Shown here piece after piece: positions 59,491 to 64,000 of a stretch of DNA of 64,000 nucleotides. A program made the position numbers and the translations under genes. Below the pieces are notes generated by a model. That model searched no databases, was not told the origin of the DNA, and worked only from the letters and a program-made list of their open reading frames with translations. The first letter of the stretch is position 1; each line of letters starts with the position of its first letter. This DNA is from Vibrio sp. 16 (lineage in GTDB: Bacteria; Pseudomonadota; Gammaproteobacteria; Enterobacterales; Vibrionaceae): the NCBI RefSeq assembly GCF_963681195.1, contig NZ_OY808997.1, positions 1-64,000 of the forward strand, read 5' to 3'.

Positions 59491-61578
59491 ATGGCAGATT
59501 TATCAAAGTACAGAAACATTGGTATTTTCGCGCACGTTGATGCGGGTAAAACTACCACCACTGAGCGTATCCTTAAGCTTACTGGTAAAATCCACAAAAC
59601 TGGTGAAGTACACGACGGTGAGTCTACAACTGACTTCATGGAGCAGGAAGCTGAGCGTGGTATCACAATCCAGTCTGCTGCCGTAACTTGTGAGTGGAAT
59701 GGCCACCGCCTAAACGTTATCGATACTCCGGGACACGTTGACTTTACAGTAGAAGTATACCGTTCACTTAAAGTTCTTGACGGTGGTATCGGTGTATTCT
59801 GTGGTTCTGGTGGTGTTGAGCCTCAGTCAGAAACAAACTGGCGCTACGCGAACGATTCAGAAGTTGCTCGTCTGATCTTCGTTAACAAACTAGACCGTAT
59901 GGGTGCAGACTTCTTCAACGTTGTTGACCAAGTGAAGAACGTACTAGGCGCTAACCCACTAGTTATGACTCTGCCAATCGGTCGTGAAGACGATTTCGTT
60001 GGTGTTGTAGACGTACTAAACCGTAAAGCTTACGTTTGGGACGAAACTGGTCTACCAGAAAACTACGAAATTCAAGATGTTCCAGCGGACATGCTTGATG
60101 ACCTAGAAGCGTACCGTGAAGAGCTAGTTGAGACTGCTGTAGAGCAAGACGACGACCTAATGGAAGCTTACATGGAAGGCGAAGAGCCAACTATCGAGCA
60201 GCTAAAAGCTTGTATCCGTAAAGGTACACGTGATCTAGCGTTCTTCCCAACGTTCTGTGGTTCTGCATTCAAGAACAAAGGCATGCAACTTATCCTTGAC
60301 GCTGTTGTAGATTACCTACCAGCTCCAAACGAAGTTGATCCTCAGCCTCTAACAGATCCAGAAACTGGTGAGCCAACTGGCGAAGTTGCAACTGTATCTG
60401 CAGATGAGCCACTAAAAGCGCTAGCATTCAAAATCATGGATGACCGTTTTGGTGCCCTAACATTCGTACGTATCTACTCTGGCCGTCTGAAGAAGGGTGA
60501 CACTATCCTTAACTCAGCGACTGGTAAAACAGAGCGTATCGGCCGTATGTGTGAGATGCAAGCGGACGAGCGTAACGAGCTAACTGAAGCTCAAGCTGGT
60601 GACATCATCGCTATCGTAGGTATGAAGAACGTTCAAACTGGTCACACTCTATGTGATCCTAAGCACGAATGTACTCTAGAAGCTATGATCTTCCCAGAAC
60701 CAGTAATCTCTATTGCTGTTTCTCCAAAAGACAAAGGTTCTACAGAGAAAATGGGTATCGCGATTGGTAAGATGGTTGCAGAAGATCCATCATTCCAAGT
60801 TGAGACTGACGAAGACTCAGGCGAAACTATCCTGAAAGGTATGGGTGAACTTCACCTAGACATCAAGGTAGACATCCTTAAGCGTACTTACGGTGTTGAG
60901 CTTGAAGTAGGTGCTCCACAGGTAGCTTACCGTGAAACTATCACTCAAGCAGTTGAAGATAGCTACACGCACAAGAAGCAGTCTGGTGGTTCTGGTCAGT
61001 TCGGTAAGATCGACTACCGTATCCGCCCAGGTGAGCCAAACTCTGGCTTCACGTTCTCTTCAACAGTTGTTGGTGGTAACGTACCTAAAGAATTCTGGCC
61101 TGCAGTAGAGAAAGGCTTCGCATCTATGATGGACACTGGTGTTCTAGCTGGTTTCCCAACTCTAGACGTAGAAGTTGAACTATTCGACGGTGGTTTCCAC
61201 GCAGTTGACTCTTCAGCAATCGCTTACGAAATCGCTGCTAAAGGCGCATTCCGTCAGTCTATGCCTAAAGCAGGTGCGCAACTTCTTGAGCCAATCATGA
61301 AAGTTGACGTGTTCACTCCAGAAGACAACGTTGGTGACGTAATCGGTGACCTTAACCGTCGTCGCGGTATGATCAAAGACCAACAAGCTGGTACTACAGG
61401 CGTTCGTATTAAAGCAGACGTTCCTCTATCAGAAATGTTTGGCTACATCGGTCACCTACGTACTATCACTTCTGGTCGTGGTCAGTTCTCTATGGAGTTC
61501 GGTCAATACGCACCTTGTCCAGCAAACGTTGCTGAGCAAGTTATCGCAGAAGTTAAAGAGCGCGAAGCTAAGAAGTAA
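59491..61578 (+). CDS. fusA2: Elongation factor G, second type (EF-G2)
   Basis: A 695-residue translational GTPase. The G-domain has [15 protein letters not shown] (about 14-28), DTPGHVDFT and NKLDRMGA; domains II-V follow, with [13 protein letters not shown] and [14 protein letters not shown] at the end. It is not in an rpsL-rpsG-fusA-tuf cluster and differs widely from E. coli EF-G (for example [19 protein letters not shown]). It therefore fits the second EF-G that I recall in Vibrio. Codon use is extremely biased, suggesting high expression. The start at ATG 59491 fits [13 protein letters not shown]; the 19 codons upstream overlap the promoter. Its division of labour with EF-G1 is not known from sequence. 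Confidence 0.9.
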   Translation: MADLSKYRNIGIFAHVDAGKTTTTERILKLTGKIHKTGEVHDGESTTDFMEQEAERGITIQSAAVTCEWNGHRLNVIDTPGHVDFTVEVYRSLKVLDGGIGVFCGSGGVEPQSETNWRYANDSEVARLIFVNKLDRMGADFFNVVDQVKNVLGANPLVMTLPIGREDDFVGVVDVLNRKAYVWDETGLPENYEIQDVPADMLDDLEAYREELVETAVEQDDDLMEAYMEGEEPTIEQLKACIRKGTRDLAFFPTFCGSAFKNKGMQLILDAVVDYLPAPNEVDPQPLTDPETGEPTGEVATVSADEPLKALAFKIMDDRFGALTFVRIYSGRLKKGDTILNSATGKTERIGRMCEMQADERNELTEAQAGDIIAIVGMKNVQTGHTLCDPKHECTLEAMIFPEPVISIAVSPKDKGSTEKMGIAIGKMVAEDPSFQVETDEDSGETILKGMGELHLDIKVDILKRTYGVELEVGAPQVAYRETITQAVEDSYTHKKQSGGSGQFGKIDYRIRPGEPNSGFTFSSTVVGGNVPKEFWPAVEKGFASMMDTGVLAGFPTLDVEVELFDGGFHAVDSSAIAYEIAAKGAFRQSMPKAGAQLLEPIMKVDVFTPEDNVGDVIGDLNRRRGMIKDQQAGTTGVRIKADVPLSEMFGYIGHLRTITSGRGQFSMEFGQYAPCPANVAEQVIAEVKEREAKK

Positions 61579-61602
61579 TTCTTGCTTTAGCTAGATAGCT
61601 TT

Positions 61603-61640
61603 AAAAGCCCCTGAAGTGAAAGCTTCAGGGGCTTTTTGTT
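61603..61640 (+). terminator. Terminator of fusA2
   Basis: AAAAGCCCCTGAAG (61603-61616), 6-base loop, CTTCAGGGGCTTTT (61623-61636), T. Confidence 0.95.
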
Positions 61641-61752
61641 GTCTACTATTTGCTGTTTATTGTATTGCTTTGAGTTATGAATATTCTGATAACAATTAAC
61701 GCTCGAAACGATAAAATAAATTGCCTTTCAATTAGGTAACATTTGGATAACT

Positions 61753-61796
61753 ATGCGTGCGAATCCCAGCGCGTTGCTGGATAAGTTGGATCGCAT
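61753..61796 (+). promoter_or_regulatory. Nested hairpin at the potD-like start
   Basis: ATGCG (61753-61757) / CGCAT (61792-61796) enclose CCAGC (61766-61770) / GCTGG (61776-61780). The outer stem ends 3 bases before the start codon and covers GGAT, the best ribosome-binding sequence, so it may limit translation. Confidence 0.4.
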
Positions 61797-61799
61797 ACT

Positions 61800-62834
61800 A
61801 TGAAAGCAATTTCCAAAGCTGTCGGACTGAGCGCTTTGTTGTTTAGTCTCTCTACACTGGCCAATGAAAACGTTCTTAATGTCTACGCTTGGGGAGGCTA
61901 CCTGCCAGAAGCATCACTGAAAGCATTTGAAAAACAGCATGGTGTCACAGTTAATTACTCAACCTTTGAAAACAATGAGTCTATGTACACTAAGTTGAAG
62001 CTTGTGAAAGGCAAGGGGTATGACGTGGTTTTTGCTTCTGCTTACTTTATCGAGAAAATGAGCAGAGAAGGCTTACTTTCAGAGATTGACCACTCGCAAA
62101 TCCCGAACTTGTCTGATGCGATGGAAGGCTTACTTGGTCAATCTCACGACCCGAGCAACCGCTACTCACTGCCCTATATTTGGGGCGTGACTGGCATTAG
62201 CTACAATGAGAGTTTGGTTGAAGAACCTATTACAAAGTGGGCCCAGCTTTGGGATGCCAAATACGCACAGCAAGTCATGTTGATTGATGATATTCGAGAC
62301 GTGTTTGGAATGGCGTTAAAACTCAATGGGCATAGCATTAACAGCAACAATGAGCAGGAAATTAAGCAAGCTTACGAATCGTTGGTAGCACTAAAAGACA
62401 ATGTGCTGCTTTACAATTCAGACGCGCCTCAAATGCCTTACGTTGCTGGTGAAACTGCACTGGGCATGCAGTGGAATGGGAATGCGTATCAAGGGCAAGC
62501 TGAAATGGCGGAGCTGAAGTTTGTGATGCCTGAAGAGGGGGCCGTGTTGTGGATGGACAACTTTACCATTCCATCGGGAAGTCAAAACAAGGCACTTGCC
62601 CACCAGTTTATTCGCTTTATGTACCAGCCGCAGCAACAGGCTGAGATCGTAAACAGCTTGGGCTATGCCTCTGTCACTCAGTCTGGTCGAGCTCTGCTGG
62701 TGGATGAGCTAAAAAACAATGCCACCATTTTCCCATCAGTGGAAGATATCCAAAAAGGTGAGTTTATCAATGATGTTGGCAGTGAGACCCTAGCGGTTTA
62801 TGAAAAGTACTGGCAACGCCTAAGAGCTCAATAG
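61800..62834 (+). CDS. PotD-like polyamine-binding protein (orphan)
   Basis: A 344-residue periplasmic binding protein with a signal peptide of about 21 residues (ALLFSLSTLA|NE). It is of the PotD/PotF family: VLNVYAWGGYLPEASLKAFEKQ, YDVVFASAYFIEKM, YIWGVTGISYNESL, then VLWMDNFTIPSGSQN. These regions form the polyamine pocket in PotD, so spermidine, putrescine or norspermidine is a reasonable guess for the ligand. No potABC genes lie beside it. It differs clearly from NspS in this window. It could supply a transporter encoded elsewhere or act as a sensor partner. A convergent LysR gene follows. Confidence 0.85.
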   Translation: MKAISKAVGLSALLFSLSTLANENVLNVYAWGGYLPEASLKAFEKQHGVTVNYSTFENNESMYTKLKLVKGKGYDVVFASAYFIEKMSREGLLSEIDHSQIPNLSDAMEGLLGQSHDPSNRYSLPYIWGVTGISYNESLVEEPITKWAQLWDAKYAQQVMLIDDIRDVFGMALKLNGHSINSNNEQEIKQAYESLVALKDNVLLYNSDAPQMPYVAGETALGMQWNGNAYQGQAEMAELKFVMPEEGAVLWMDNFTIPSGSQNKALAHQFIRFMYQPQQQAEIVNSLGYASVTQSGRALLVDELKNNATIFPSVEDIQKGEFINDVGSETLAVYEKYWQRLRAQ

Positions 62835-62848
62835 TATCAAAAGTTTAG

Positions 62849-62874
62849 ATTGCCCCTTATCGATGAGGGGCAAT
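62849..62874. terminator. Convergent terminator potD-like / LysR
   Basis: ATTGCCCCT (62849-62857) pairs with AGGGGCAAT (62866-62874) between two convergent stops. Confidence 0.75.
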
Positions 62875-63780
62875 TTAGTCTGATGTTGAAATCTCACTAT
62901 GTAACCAGTTCGCGAATGCTGAGATGCGTTGGCGACGCGGCGATTTGTCGTCATAGAAGAGATTAAACTGAATGCCCGGAGTCATTCCAATATCGAAAGG
63001 TTTAAATAATAACCCCCTTTCGACGTAGTCACTAGCTAACGAATCAGAAGCCAGACAAGCCCCATGACCTGCCATAACGGCATTCATAGCGTGATCAAAG
63101 GTACTGACGTCCATCCACTGAACCGATTCTTTGTTCATTGTCACACCTGCTTGGGCAAACCAGCTTTGCCAAGGGTAGCCGCCGGACTCGTAGTGAATCA
63201 ACCAAGTATTGAGTAGCTGTTCGGGGTTGGAAAGGTCAATGCTATTGGCCAGATGAGGGGAGCAGAACGGGTAAATGGTCTCTTCAAACAGAAATTCTTT
63301 GTGCAGTTTACTGTTGCTATTGATGTCTAATTCGTCTCCTTGCCAAATTGCTAAGTCGGCATCCCCTTGTTTTAAATTGGGAGCATCGCAACTGGTCAAA
63401 ATACGAATTGGGATATTCGGATGTTGAGTTGAAAACTTCCATAGCCTTGGAAGCAGCCAGCGAGATGCAAAAGACGGTGTAGAGCTGACGCAAAGCAATC
63501 CTTCTACAGGTTCGCTTTGGATTTGATTGAGACCACTGACGATGATCTCAAGCCCCTGAGATACATGCCGATATAGAACTTTCCCAGCTTCAGTTAGGCG
63601 CATTTCCCGTCCATCACGGACAAAAAGTTTGCAACCAAGTCCATCTTCTAACTGGCGAATCTTCTGGCTGACAGCTGCTTGGCTGATGAACAGCTCTTCT
63701 GCGGCGCGACTGTAACTGTTTAGCCGTGCAGCAACTTCAAAGTAGCGCAGTCCTGGTAGGTGATGCAGCCTAGCATCCAT
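62875..63780 (-). CDS. LysR-family regulator (GcvA-like)
   Basis: A 301-residue LysR regulator. The winged helix-turn-helix is at about 8-67 (LPGLRYFEVAARLNSYSRAAEELFISQAAVSQKIRQLE). The effector-binding domain follows (about 92-297). The start LPGLRYFEVAARLNS and the ASRWLLPRL segment near residue 106 resemble the GcvA/AmpR branch. The target is unknown; the convergent PotD-like gene is not under the usual divergent LysR layout. It is read toward that gene. The acyl-CoA synthetase gene lies behind it on the same strand. Confidence 0.85.
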   Translation of the reverse strand: MDARLHHLPGLRYFEVAARLNSYSRAAEELFISQAAVSQKIRQLEDGLGCKLFVRDGREMRLTEAGKVLYRHVSQGLEIIVSGLNQIQSEPVEGLLCVSSTPSFASRWLLPRLWKFSTQHPNIPIRILTSCDAPNLKQGDADLAIWQGDELDINSNSKLHKEFLFEETIYPFCSPHLANSIDLSNPEQLLNTWLIHYESGGYPWQSWFAQAGVTMNKESVQWMDVSTFDHAMNAVMAGHGACLASDSLASDYVERGLLFKPFDIGMTPGIQFNLFYDDKSPRRQRISAFANWLHSEISTSD

Positions 63781-63835
63781 AAATACATCCTGTATAAACT
63801 AGAAGGGGAGTGCAATCATAATGGCTTTGATTAAA

Positions 63836-63863
63836 AAGCAAAAGGAGAGCGGGCGCTCTCCTT
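63836..63863 (-). terminator. Terminator of the acyl-CoA synthetase gene
   Basis: AAGGAGAGCG (63842-63851) and CGCTCTCCTT (63854-63863) form a near-perfect stem with a T-rich tail on the minus strand. Confidence 0.88.
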
Positions 63864-63874
63864 GGTTGTGTTTA

Positions 63875-64000
63875 CTACTCTTCCCACACGACCAACTGAC
63901 CTTTTGGCCAGTTTTGTCCCATATCGTGGTACTTCTGTTCCAGCACATGGCGTTTTATCTTCAACGTTGGTGTTAAGATACCATTCTCAATACTCCAAGG
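63875..64000 (-). CDS. AMP-forming acyl-CoA synthetase, C-terminal fragment
   Basis: The frame runs off the right edge. The stop TAG is at 63877-63875. The visible 41 residues include NGILTPTLKIKRHVLEQKY, the C-terminal strand-helix of long-chain fatty acyl-CoA synthetases (LTPTLKIKR holds the catalytic-type lysine region of the A10 motif), and end QLVVWEE. The family activates fatty acids with ATP and CoA. It is probably a FadD15-like ligase, but the substrate cannot be told from this end. Confidence 0.85.
   Translation of the reverse strand, partial: PWSIENGILTPTLKIKRHVLEQKYHDMGQNWPKGQLVVWEE

Overview
The window reads as a stretch of the large chromosome of a Vibrio species. The gene order nptA-nhaR-hlyU-rpsT-murJ-ribF-ileS-lspA-fkpB-ispH, then cstA, murQ/anmK/nagZ, a LytTR two-component pair, aroF-tyrA, ettA, slt-trpR-yjjX, mbaA-nspS, pheA-raiA, bamD, rluD-pgeF-clpB and rrn is the order I recall from the V. 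cholerae VC0676-VC0711 segment. The rRNA sequences, HlyU and the NspS/MbaA pair also point to Vibrio. The species cannot be fixed from the sequence alone. Almost every gene is intact and housekeeping-like. There is no prophage, insertion sequence, CRISPR array or integron.

Layout. 1-234: 3' end of an EAL-domain gene. 0.3-13.2 kb: a phosphate transporter, two small regulators, ribosomal protein S20, the murJ-ribF-ileS-lspA-fkpB-ispH run, and the pyruvate/peptide-type transporter gene cstA. 13.4-19.4 kb: a DUF2799 lipoprotein, three peptidoglycan-recycling enzymes (MurQ, AnmK, NagZ) and a BtsS/BtsR-like two-component system that probably controls cstA. 19.4-23.3 kb: a TyrR-controlled aroF-tyrA operon, then a PilZ protein followed by an M23 peptidase. 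23.4-31.6 kb: ettA, slt-trpR, yjjX and the polyamine-sensing, c-di-GMP-degrading mbaA-nspS pair. 31.7-40.7 kb: pheA with a complete leader-peptide attenuator (pheL), raiA, an MltF-type transglycosylase, bamD, rluD-pgeF and a heat-shock-promoted clpB. 40.8-46.7 kb: a full rrn operon (16S, tRNA-Ile, tRNA-Ala, 23S, 5S, tRNA-Asp, tRNA-Trp). 46.8-57 kb: an orphan solute-binding protein, suhB, trmJ, the isc operon (iscRSUA-hscBA-fdx-iscX), pepB and ndk. 57-64 kb: a membrane diguanylate cyclase, a gene-poor gap, a second-type EF-G gene, an orphan PotD-like binding protein, a LysR regulator and the 3' end of an acyl-CoA synthetase gene.

How the parts work together. Several small control elements not visible as ordinary genes stand out. 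(1) Five 8-bp repeats spaced exactly 20 bp apart upstream of cstA match the known BtsR half-site; the BtsSR pair lies 3.5 kb away. (2) A 15-residue, six-phenylalanine leader peptide plus a terminator lies upstream of pheA. (3) A perfect TyrR box sits inside a 44-bp palindrome upstream of aroF. (4) Two abutting IscR sites precede iscR and a third lies over the trmJ promoter. c-di-GMP genes recur (EAL fragment, PlzA-like PilZ, MbaA, 7TM-GGDEF). No clearly new multi-gene system was found. The cstA operator array is the most striking unexplained structure.
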